64,000 nt of DNA. Source: Cycas panzhihuaensis (lineage: Eukaryota; Cycadophyta). The translations under genes and the position numbers were made by a program. Within the stretch, counting starts at the first letter, position 1. Every line of letters begins with the position of its first letter. The stretch spans positions 7,812,001-7,876,000 of the forward strand of contig CM041465.1 of the NCBI GenBank assembly GCA_023213395.1. Reading direction: 5' to 3'. The notes beneath the pieces are model-generated. The model had not been told where the DNA came from. It worked only from the letters and a program-made list of their open reading frames with translations, and ran no database searches. Shown piece by piece: positions 45,076-54,961 of the stretch.

Positions 45076-46440
45076 ACCACATTTATCATTGCCCTTGCTA
45101 CATCTCTCCAAGACAAAGACGTGTGGTATATTGACTGAGGAGCTTCATGTCACATGACCAGCTGGGAAGAATGGTTTGAAACCTTGTAGCCTTATGCCTT
45201 TAACAAATTTGTGGAGCTAAGGGACAAATATCCCCTCAACATCAAGGGTGTAGGAACCATTGTTATAGAACTACAAGATAGTATTAAAAAAATTAGAAAT
45301 GTGTTATTAGTTCCTAATCTAAAGATGAATCTTCTGTCTATATCCCAACTTGGAAAAAAGGGTTTGAGAACTGTCTTTGATAAAGAAGGATATTGTCATA
45401 TCCTTGATATGAAAAATAATAGCCATGTAATTGTAAAGGGGATCAAAAGTAATGACCTATATAGGATGCTTTCATATCCTATTTTTCTTGTTGTAAAAGC
45501 ATGCACTACTATAAATCATAATGACAAAATATGGCATTTCAAGTATGGACACCTTCCATTAGATAAATTTTAAAAAAATGAAAAAGGAAGGTTTGGTTGA
45601 TGGACTCTTATCGATCACTTTAGATAAATTTGTATGTAAAAGCTGCCAATCAGGGAAATAACAAAGATTGTCCTTCAAAGAAAGCAAATGACGAGCCCAA
45701 AAGAAACTGGAACTCATTCACACTGATATATATGGACCACTCACTCCACACTCCATCAACGGATATAGATACTTTCTCACCTTCATAGATGATATGATAA
45801 GGAAAATCTGGGTCTATTTTTTTCATAACAAATCTAAAGTATATGCAACATTCAAATAGTTCAAAGCAGAAGTTGAACTAGAGTCTGAAGAAAAAATCAA
45901 ATGCATATGATCAGATGGGGGAGGTGAATACATTTCAAAAGAATTATTAGAATATTGCAAAGTCAATGGAATTTGAAGACAAATCACCACTTCCTATACA
46001 CCTCAATTTAATGGGGTGGCAGAAAGGAAGAACATAGTGATCATGGAAATGGGTCATAGTATGGTATATGGGAAGGGAGTCCCAAAGAGTTATTGGGTAG
46101 AAGTAGTAAACACTGCCTGTTATTTACTGAATAGGAGTTCAACCAAAGCAGTAGAACATCTTACACCTAAAGAAGCCTGGACAAGAAAATAACCAAATAT
46201 AAGCCATGTAAAGGTATTTGGTAGCCAAGCCTTTTTACACATACCAGATAAGAGAAGAACCAAGCTGGACTCAAAAAACATAGAGTATATCATGATTGGA
46301 TACAGTAAAATCTCTAAAGCCTACAAGTGCATAGATCCTAAGACAAATAAGATCTATGCAAGTCGTGATGTTGTGTTCAATGAAGATAGTGATGAAAAGC
46401 TTAACAAGCAAATACAAGTAATAGAGGGACCTCCTTAAAG
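45076..46440 (+). pseudogene. copia protease and integrase
   Basis: Protease motif WYID then a stop where Ser is expected, GASCHMTSWEEWF. GAG-preintegrase: LLVPNLKMNLLSISQLGKKG, KIWHFKYGHLPLDKF, CKSCQSGK. Integrase core: LIHTDIYGPL, FLTFIDDMIRKIWVYFFHNK, SDGGGEYISKELLE, TPQFNGVAERKNIVIMEMGH, so D, D and E survive. Then WVEVVNTACYLLNRS, VFGSQAFLHIPDKRRTKLDS. Five stops. Confidence 0.9.
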
Positions 46441-47410
46441 CATTCTTCAAGAATCACCTAATGAAGAACCTAGAGTAGGATTCAAAATTACCTCTGAAGA
46501 CCTTCTAGAAGAAACTCAGGAAAGTCACCCTGCTTCAGAAGATGAGGAAACATTTCTAGATGAGCCCAAGGTAGTTGAAATAGAAAAAGGAAAAAGGCTT
46601 CCTAAATGGTATCTCAAAACCATTGAGGAAAGAAAAGAAGACATCTTATCACCCAGGACAAGAAGCCAAAAACCTAAGGCTCTATATAGCCATCTGGAAC
46701 CACAGTCATTTATAAAAGTTAAAGAGCACCCAGTTTGGAGAAATGCTATGAATTCTGAATTAGACTCTATCATCAAGAACCAAACCTAGGATTTAGTAGA
46801 ATTACCACCAAATAAATCAGTAGTAAATTACAGATGGATCTTCAAAATAAAGGAAGGAGCAAATGGAAAATTGGAAAAGTATAAGGCCAGGTTGGTTGTT
46901 GAGGGATACACCTAAATAACTGGGGTGGATTATGATGAAACCTTCTCACCAATATCAAAACTCAGTACTATGAGAATAATAATTACCCTAGCAACTTAAA
47001 AAATTTGGAATGTGTATCAATTAGATGTCAAAAGTGCATTTCTAAATGGAGAGATCAAGGAAGAAGTCTATATGTCCTAGCCTGAAGGATACGTCAAACA
47101 AGGTTAGGAACACTTGGTCTTTAAATTAAAGAAAGTTCTGTATGGTCTAAAGAAAGCTCCTCATGCCTAGTATGCCAAACTTGATGAATACCTATGTGAA
47201 AATGGGTTCAACAAGTGCAGTTCAGACTCAAGCTTATACGTAAAAGGTAGGAATGGAGCTATCACAATTCTGGTTGTATATGTTGATGACATAATACTTA
47301 TAAGTGATGATGTTGAATCTATAAGTGACATAAAATATCAATTGGAGAAGAAGTTTGAAATGACCGATTTAAGTCTCCTCATCTATTATCTAGGGATCCA
47401 AGTGAAATAG
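46441..47410 (+). pseudogene. copia reverse transcriptase
   Basis: Glu-rich linker, then KEHPVWRNAMNSELDSIIKN, YRWIFKIKEGANGKLEKYKA, RLVVEGYT, VDYDETFSPISKLSTMRIII, VYQLDVKSAFLNGEIKEEVY, FKLKKVLYGLKKAPHA, SLYVKGRNGAITILVVYVDD, IILISDD, and FEMTDLSLLIYYLGIQVK. Catalytic residues (DVKSAF and YVDD) are intact. Stops occur at Trp/Gln codons (QT*DL, AT*KI, MS*PE, HA*YA). The frame ends where the (-) copia begins at about 47411. Confidence 0.92.
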
Positions 47411-48870
47411 TAGGACACTTTTTGTCCATAGGGTATCTGACAAAGATGCTTTTGATGGCTATATCTTAAAGCTTATTTCTATGTTCCTCCAAAATATGAG
47501 CATAACAAGTAGAGCTAAAAATTTTGAAGTGGGAGATAGAGGGAGTTTGTCCATACCACATTTCATATGGAGAGGGGCTGAGAATAGAGGGACTAATGGT
47601 GTTGATGCAATACACAGCAGTCCAGATAGCCTCAACCCAAAGATAGATAGGGACATTCTTATATACTAGCATAGCATGAGCCATGTTCATGACGGTCTTG
47701 TTCATGCACTCAGTAACTCCATTTTACTAGGGTGTACCTACAATAGTGGTCTAATGTTTGATTCCATGTTGACATAGGTACGATTAAAACTCATTGGATG
47801 TGTACTCGCCACCATTGTCAGTCCTAAGTATTTTGATCTTGAATCCAGATTCATTTTCCATGTGAGCTTTGAAAGCTTGAAACAAAGAAAAAGCTTCATC
47901 TTTCTTTGCAAGAAAAGCAACCCATACTTTCCTGGTAAAATCATCAATGAAAGTAATATAGTACCACTTCTATTTGAGAAAAGGGGTGGGCATAGGACCG
48001 TATATATTTGAGCATACAAGCTATAAAGGTTGGCTAGATTTCCACTGACTACGAGGAAAGGGTTGTCTTTGAGATTTGGCAATAATACATGCTTCACATT
48101 TAAATGGCTTAGAGGAGAGCCTAGGCAAACTAGGAAGAGTGGCTTGTAGCTCTCTTAAATGATCAATTTTGATATATCCCATACAAGCATGCCATAGGTC
48201 CACTTGGGATTACTTTTAAGGAGTCAGGGTTGTGGTAAAAGTAGAGTCATCACCAACATAGTTGGCTTTAAAGGATGGTGAGCCAATTAGGCAAAAAAAA
48301 TTACCATCAAGAATTCTGGTCATAACCACAGCATTTGAAGGAGGGTGAATGACACAGAGAGTTTGATTATTTGCAGTTACATTCAGATCAAATTGACGAG
48401 AGACAAGGGTGGATGGGGAGAGTAAATTCTACTTCAAAGAAGGAATATATAAAACATTAACAAGTGTAAAATGTAGAAGGCCTGGGAGTTTCAGGCAAAC
48501 AGTTCCAAGTCCTTGGACTAGCTGAGATGATTTGTCAGCCATGTGTATAACACCATGAACTTCAGAGTCAAAATCCTGAAAGAACTGGCGATGACAAGTC
48601 ATATGTTGTGTTGCTCTAGTATCCATGATCCACGATGAAGTATTTGATGTGGCACTATTTGCAACTCTAAGTGGTGAAGGCAAAAGTGAATAATCATAGC
48701 CACAATGAGCCTCAATATACTTAGTGGATCTATCAACAACATTTGATGAAGTGATCACAATTCTTTGAAAGTGTGCATGAGTAAATTGTGTTCCACCAAA
48801 AGCATCTTCAAAAGAAGTATTATCAACATTATGTGCATCGTGGTGCTGTTGATAACTTGGTAGTTTGTTG
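47411..48870 (-). pseudogene. copia protease and integrase, cut at the integrase end
   Basis: (-) strand. SSWIMDTRATQHMTCHRQFF (family: DSGATQHMT; Ser-Gly changed to Thr-Arg), FTLVNVLYIPSLK, DLWHACMGYIKIDHLRELQA and CEACIIAKSQRQPFPRSQWK. The core is frameshifted (LVCSNIYGPM, then the frame with DNGGEY in the sister copy), then NKTVMNMAHAMLVYKNVPIY, LWVEAIWTAVYCINTISPS and FSSTCYAHILEEHRNKL. A short continuation (IFVRYPMDKK) runs to about 47415. Confidence 0.85.
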
Positions 48871-48879
48871 GTGGTAGTT

Positions 48880-49838
48880 TTGTAATTTTTGGTATAATGT
48901 CCTTTTCTATTATATCTTTGCCATATAATTATTTGATTTCCAGTCCTATAAGAAGTATTGGGTTGGTTGGATTGTCTATTATTACTAGATCTAGGTCCAA
49001 GTTGATTATTTTGGCCTTGGCCTTAAGACTGCTTTTGTTGGAGTTGAGGAGCCTATTGACCAAGAGGACGTTGCCCTTGTTGTCTACCTCTTCCTCTTCC
49101 ATGAGAATTACCAACTCTATGAGAGTATTGACCTTGATTTTTAGTATAACAAATATCTTCTTCCACTTCAAAAGTAGCATCAACTAGATCTAATATAGTG
49201 GCAAAGTTTGTATCAAAGGTCTTATCAAATTTAATGAACTTATCAGCAAGAGCCTCAAAGTTTAGGGTCTTCAAAGTGCCATTAGATTGAAGACTTCCCA
49301 ATAGATTTTTATAATCTAGGATATGGAGACATGATTGAGTCAAGAAAGCTCATGTAATGCATTGAGTTTTAAAATCTTTATCAATGGCTTACTTGATTGG
49401 ACGAAGGAGATTGATTGTCTCACTTGCGTGTCCTTTCTACATTTTCAATTTGTTCATCTTCAACACTAAGTGAATAAATTCTAAGTTTGATTTAGTGTCA
49501 AAGTTCTTCTTAAGAACTTCAAGAACTTTCCATGATGTATCATGTACAACTTCATCAATGAGATTATGAAAGGAATAATCAGTGATAAGTAGTATCCCTA
49601 TACGAATTTTATCATCATCAAGTTCCCATTGGTGTTTAGCTGTAACTTCAGTGGGAGCTGTTGGAACACCTCCTCTAGAAGTAGCAGAAGTAGCTATAGT
49701 TACAATAGATGGTGTAGATTACAAGTGATCTCTCCATAGACCTTCATACTTTGTAGCATTTCTGACACCAATGAACTACATATCCCAATTTTCTTTCCTT
49801 TTTAGAATGCAGTTCACATTTTGCTTGAACTGTGAAGA
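48880..49838 (-). pseudogene. copia gag
   Basis: Starts at ATG complementing 49836-49838: MSSQFKQNVNCILKRKENWD. It continues HDTSWKVLEVLKKNFDTKSN, LEFIHLVLKMNKLKM, ETINLLRPIK and SCLHILDYKNLLGSLQSNGT, TFEVEEDICYTKNQGQYSHR, a Gly/Arg/Gln-rich stretch, and RYNRKGHYTKNYKTT, a zinc knuckle in which all Cys are Tyr, Arg or Asn. Few stops compared with the sister; it preserves the start codon the sister has lost. Confidence 0.87.
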
Positions 49839-51847
49839 CATGGTGTCTTTTGAGAAGGGAAGAAATAAATAAGGGACTATAAAACTAATAGTAATAAATG
49901 AATAATCACTATTTACAAATGGGAAATATAATGAAGTAGTGTAGCAGAAGAAAGAAGAAGTGATAATGGTTGCTCAAAGATGAAGGGAGCAACTTAGAGA
50001 AAAGTCACCAACACTTGTGACAAATATTAACTTGACACAGTAAGAATATGAGAAGTACTATGATGAAAATTAGCTACTAATACTTGTGTCAAATAGTAAC
50101 CTGACACAACAAGAATATGAGAAACACTATGATTATGATTACACTATGGATCACTTTTTACAAATAAGTAAGTGATCAATATACAAGATTGTAGGCCAAT
50201 GTAGAAGTTGACATTATTAGGTTTACACAACTTGAAACTTAAATGTAGGATGCGTAATCAACCCAATAACCTATAACTTGTGTCTAATATGTAGCTGAGG
50301 TTGTTGAAGGGATGCCTAGGCTTCTAGTAGAATTAAGTTGGCCTTTACCTGCGATACCCGCAATTGTGCTTGGTGATGAAATCCAAGTCACAACGAAGGC
50401 TAGGTACTCCTAATCCTCACCCAATTCACTAATGAGCAGATATATAACTCCTTTAAAGAGTGGTATGTGCATATCCATGGATATGATAGATATTGGATTG
50501 GGTATATTTTAATCTTGTATTAAAGTTTCATTTTTCCTGGTTGGTTATCAAGATGATCCCTGATTGAGGCATGATGGTATAGCTAACCAAACCTCACCAA
50601 TATTTTGATTTAGTCCAGTCCCAACTTGAAACCCACACCTCCTTTATGGCACAACATTCTGCCAACCAAGGTATCTCAACCTTAGCGAGTGTGTGAATAG
50701 GTACAAGATGGCAGAAAATGACATACATAATGCATTCTTTTTAGGAAGAGTGAAAATATTATTAAATTGCATCAAACATACATTTAACTAAAAATAGAAT
50801 GCTTGCTTGGAGTGCTTACTTGAAGTGTCTTTAGAGTGATTGCTTTAAGTGATGAAATGTAATATTAATAAGTGAGTGAGGACACTAGATATTTCTCTGA
50901 TACAAATATTTTTTTTTTCACTTTTACAATGGGCTTTTAAGCCTTATAAAAAGAAGGAAGAAATTTTCTTCACTTTTGTTTTTTTTTTTGGTTAATACAA
51001 AAGAAAGTAGTCTTCACTAAATCAGCAATAACTTTCTCCTACGATGTCAAAATGGAGTGCCATTTTTTGTGCTACAAACTAGGCTCAGATATTTATCTTC
51101 AAGAAGTAGAGTCAGGTCCAAATGAGTTTTGGAAAGTTTTTGGCAGCCCTGTAAACTTAGGAGATTATATTTTTCTAGAATTCTTATTAAAAATAACTAT
51201 TGTTCACTAAAATAGTAATAACTTCCTCATACGACATCAAAATTGGGTGCTATTTTTTGTGATGGAAAGTAGACTCAGAGTCTCATCTTTTACAATTATA
51301 ATAACATCAATTGGAGATCTGTAAAAGATTTTGCAGACTTGTGAAGTTCAACAAGCAAATTATATTTCTAAAAAAATTCTAGCTTGCTAATATCTCATTA
51401 ACACATGATACCATATGAAATTTTCATCATTTTTTGATCATCAGGATCCCAATATGGGTAAGGTAAGAGCATACAGTAATGGATATTTTAAATGGCTTAA
51501 AATTCTTTTTAAAAAAATGGGTAAAACCTCCCCTTATAATTATTCTTCTAAATGTTAGAAACATTTTGGTAGCATTTCCCCTTGTTAAATGGACAAAAAG
51601 AGGGGAAAGAAAAAGAAGAATAAGATAGCATGAATGGCCACCAAAGGATTAGAATCCTTGGGCCTTACAACTCCTTTCCAAACCTATAAAAGAGAAAGGG
51701 AAAGTAAACAATACAAAATATGTTATTATAATAACTTGAAAATATTTCTAAATCCACTTTTACAATCTCCTTCACCACATGGATTGTGAGAGAGAAGGAA
51801 GTGATGGCTCCATTGCAAGTGTAAGTGAGGAATATGAAGGAATTAAG
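49839..51847 (-). other. 2-kb copia leader with conserved block and internal duplication
   Basis: No coding. The part at 50220-50700 aligns with 25130-25600 in the sister copy. A diverged tandem duplication of about 190 bp lies at about 51006-51390 (AATAACTT-CTC-TACGA-TCAAAAT words followed by TGCCATTTTTTGTG in both units). Confidence 0.7.
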
Positions 51848-51860
51848 ATCTGATACCAAA
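51848..51860 (-). promoter_or_regulatory. primer binding site (tRNA-Met type)
   Basis: On (-) TTTGGTATCAGATC next to the LTR end at 51861; TGGTATCAGA matches the tRNA-Met site. Confidence 0.85.
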
Positions 51861-52158
51861 TGAAAAGAGTGGATCTATTCTTCATCTCCATGCACTAAAC
51901 ATAAAGGTAAACATAGGAGCAAGAGAGACTTGAGAGAAAGAAAGTAACTCTCACAAAATGGGAAGGTAAGAATGAGCCTCCTCCATTGAGCTTTTACTTT
52001 TATATTAAGAGAGGGAGCATTAGAGTTAGGTGAAATGAAATTACATATAATGCACATGAAAGTACATTTCACTTAAGTGATCTAATTTAAAGTTCACTTA
52101 AGACCCTTTTTAGAAATAATCAACTAATGTAATAACCTTGTGACATTAACCCTTTTCA
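51861..52158 (-). repeat. 5' LTR of the truncated (-) copia
   Basis: On (-) from TGAAAAGGGTTAATGTCACA to CACTCTTTTCA. It has the same order of words as the 23501 LTR (AAGGTTATT, TTAATATAAAAG near the TATA position) with heavy divergence. No second copy remains. Confidence 0.8.
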
Positions 52159-52367
52159 CAAAGAACCTAGTACTACGTGCCAGAACAAAACACATCGAGG
52201 TGCATCAACACTTCATTCGAGAAAAGATTCAAAGTAAGGAAATCAATCTTGTGTACTATCCAACTTCAGATCAAGTGGCTGACATTTTGACTAGGCCTCT
52301 GCATAAAGACAAATTTTAAATTCTCAGAGACAAAATAGGATTAACCAGATAAAATATTAAGAGAGGG
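52159..52367 (+). pseudogene. end of RNase H of the 43-52 kb copia and polypurine tract
   Basis: LVLRARTKHIEVHQHFIREK, INLVYYPTSDQVADILTRPL, HKDKF: the C-terminal end of copia RNase H, resuming after the (-) copia insertion. TTAAGAGAGGG (52357-52367) is the polypurine tract. Confidence 0.9.
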
Positions 52368-52563
52368 TGTTGAATATAATGTTTTATCTAGAGACCTACT
52401 TTATGTATAACATGAGACACTCACCACATAGACACATTTCAGTTAGATATGTTTCGATTACATTTAGTTCCAAAGGAGTTACAACTCCAACTTATATAAA
52501 TTTCCATTCATGGTCATCAATAAGCATTGAGTTTCTGTTCACTTGTGTCTTATAATTATAACA
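52368..52563 (+). repeat. 3' LTR of the 43-52 kb copia
   Basis: Direct repeat of 43240-43443; ends ATTATAACA before the CATCC target duplication. Confidence 0.88.
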
Positions 52564-54610
52564 CATCCTCCTCTTAGATTCAAACTTGATGGTAGCCTGA
52601 TTTTAGGTCCAACTTGCTAAAATATCTTGTGAATTGCAACTGATCTAATAAGTCATCTATCCATGGTAAGAGATGCTAATTTTTTACGGTGATCTTGTTC
52701 AAAGCTTGGTAGTTAATGCACATTCTCCATCCTCCATCTTTCTTCAGCACTAAAACAATAAGTGAACCACATGGAAAATAACTTGGCTTGATTACTTCTT
52801 GCTCCAATAGTTCTTGAATCTGCTTCTTAATCTCTTCATTCTCCAAAACTAAGTTTCGGTAGAGACTAAGATGGGGCAAAGGTAAATCGAAAACCAACTA
52901 GATTTCATGTTCAATTACCCTCTTAGGAGGCAGCTATTTTGGCTCTTGGAATACATCATTATACTTATTCCTTAGGCCTTTAATTTACTACACTCGTTTC
53001 CTATCCAGTGCCTGCATTGAGGACTCCGCTTGTTTTTTTTCTTCTACCTTTTGCTTTATCATCAGTAGCACAAACTTCCTACAAGCATTAATAAATCTTT
53101 TTACTTATTGGGAAGATATGAGAGAGATCTTCTTTTGTGGTTTTGATGCATTGATTAGATATGATTTCCCGTCCTTGATGAGTCAAATATTCCTTAGCCT
53201 CCTATGATGAACTCCATCTCTATCATACAAATATTGGTTACTAAACACAACTTGACAAACATCTAAAGGAACTACCTGACATTCAACTTCATCAATGAAC
53301 TTTTCAGAAATTACAAATTTGAACTTACATTGGTGAGTAACCTGCAACTCTGAATCTTTTTGTAGCCATATGAGGGGATATGGCTTTAGATGTGTATGCC
53401 TTTTTAATCCTAACTTCTTTACCAATGCCTCTGAGATTAAGTTCTTTTGGCTTCCTCCATCAAAGATGGCATCAACCATACTTTGTTTCACTTGGATTCT
53501 TACCATGAAAAGCTCCTCTCTAATCTCTAAATCAACTTGTTAATGGTTATTTTTAGGCTTCACATTAGCTATAAGCATTAACTTCTTATAGGCTCCTTCA
53601 ATACCATAAACATCTTCATCACCTATAGAGTTAAGTAAATCTTTACCTTTAGTTTTAGCTTTACCTTTTCCCTTATTCTCAGGTCATTTCTCTAGGTACA
53701 AGAACCAACAATCTTCTATGCTACGACCCGCTCACTTGCAATGTATACAAGTGACTTTGATTTGGGTGGTATTGGCTTGTTTCTTCTTTCAAAAACCCCC
53801 AATTAGTTGTTATCCAACTTTACTTGGAAACTTCTTTCCTTGGGCAGGTTTGTTGCTACCTTCTTGAGGTGTAAATCTTTTCCTCTCAACAAAAACCTTC
53901 TTGTTCCTCTTTTCTATGGTAATCACCTTCTTGCTAGCTTCATCAAGCAATTTGACTTTAACTAATTGAAGTTCTTACTAAATATGTTAGTGTAGCCCTC
54001 TAATATACTTCAGCATGATGCCTTTACCCAGTAAAGAGATGTCCAACACAACAACTTGCTTTTGAAATTCTATTGTGTAGTCTTGGATATTTTGGTCTTT
54101 TTCCTATTAGTAATACTGCCATTTAATCCTTAGCTGCTCTTCATACCCAATAGGATAGAATTACTTCTTTATGAGGATTTTAAATTGCTTCCATATAATT
54201 TCATCTATATTATGGGATTTAAGGTATGCATTCCACCAAACTAATACATACTTAGACAGTTTTAACCTAGAAAAAGTAAATTTTTACATGTTTTTATACC
54301 CATAAATGGAAAAATATGTTTCTAGTTGGCCCAACCAACCATCTAACTTTTTAGTATCTACGGTTCCATCATAGATGGGCAACTTAAGTTTTGCCTCTAC
54401 CTTAAATAAATGTATTATTATTGATGGACTGTCATCTTCTTCCTCTTCTTATTGATCTTCTACAGGTTCTTCATTTATTTCCTCTTTCACTAATTCATCT
54501 TCTTCTTTCTTTACGCTTTTAGCTATTGAAGAAGTTGCACCTTGTTGAGAGACTAATTACACCACAAGTTGAGTTAGTAGGATGTTTCTTCTTACTAGCA
54601 CTCTTGATAT
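52564..54610 (-). pseudogene. second chromovirus-like gypsy: gag, protease, start of RT
   Basis: (-) strand. Gag: EAKLKLPIYDGTVDTKKLDG, WLGQLETYFSIYGYKN, FSRLKLSKYVLVWWNAYLKS, then a damaged knuckle CIHCK...GRSIEDC. Protease: MVRIQVKQSMVDAIFDGGSQ, KNLISEALVKKLGLKRH (DxGS motif read as DGGS), VECQVVPLDVCQVVFSNQYL. RT start: [59 protein letters not shown]. Closely parallels the 29.9-36.6 kb element. A weak primer-like CTATATCAAGAGTGC lies near 54595-54612; no matching 5' LTR follows. Confidence 0.85.
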
Positions 54611-54611
54611 A

Positions 54612-54948
54612 GTAGAGAATTGACAATCGTAGCAGCGTCTTCTTATCCAATAGAGCAAATGAATTAACTAAGAGTTTCATAGGAACACTAGAGCACTAAA
54701 TGATTACCAAAGATAGAAAGTACTGCAGCATAATCTTTATAAAATGTTCTATCTAGATAACCATAATTTATAATTTATGACCCTTATATAGACAAAAGAG
54801 GGTCTTATACATGTAATCCTATTGGTGGCCTAAGTGGTCTTACATTCTATTAGATGGCAATGACCATGCATACCATTGGCCTGCTAGATGGCACATGCAC
54901 AAAGTTCTAAAGTAGTTTACATAACTTAGCTAAATAAGTTATGTAACA
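54612..54948 (-). repeat. probable 3' LTR of the third gypsy element
   Basis: On (-) it starts TGTTACATAACTTATTTAGC right after the tract AGGGGAAGGGACT (54949-54961), as a 3' LTR should. Its end is not fixed; the second gypsy's gag begins next to 54610. It has TATATAAGGG (about 54790-54800, on -) as possible TATA box. Confidence 0.55.
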
Positions 54949-54961
54949 AGTCCCTTCCCCT

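Larger units (their letters stand above)
47411..52158 (-). mobile_element. truncated (-) copia, sister of the 23.5-kb copy
   Basis: 5' LTR (51861-52158), primer site, 2-kb leader, gag, protease and integrase on the (-) strand; RT, RNase H and the 3' LTR are missing. Gag and leader are the same family as the 23501-37854 element (for example TLKTLNFEALADKF here versus TLKTLNFEALAEKF). The lost 3' half and the missing part of the host copia suggest one deletion across the left edge. Confidence 0.88.
43240..52563 (+). mobile_element. Ty1/copia element inserted in the second gypsy, itself interrupted
   Basis: LTRs 43240-43443 and 52368-52563 (about 200 bp), primer site, gag, protease, integrase, RT and the last part of RNase H. 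Flanks TATCC (43235-43239) and CATCC (52564-52568) are a 5-bp target duplication with one change. The gypsy RT frame is continuous across it (SGYHQV on the right to [10 protein letters not shown] on the left). The interior is broken at about 47411/52159 by a truncated (-) copia, and about 190 codons between RT and RNase H are missing. Confidence 0.9.
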
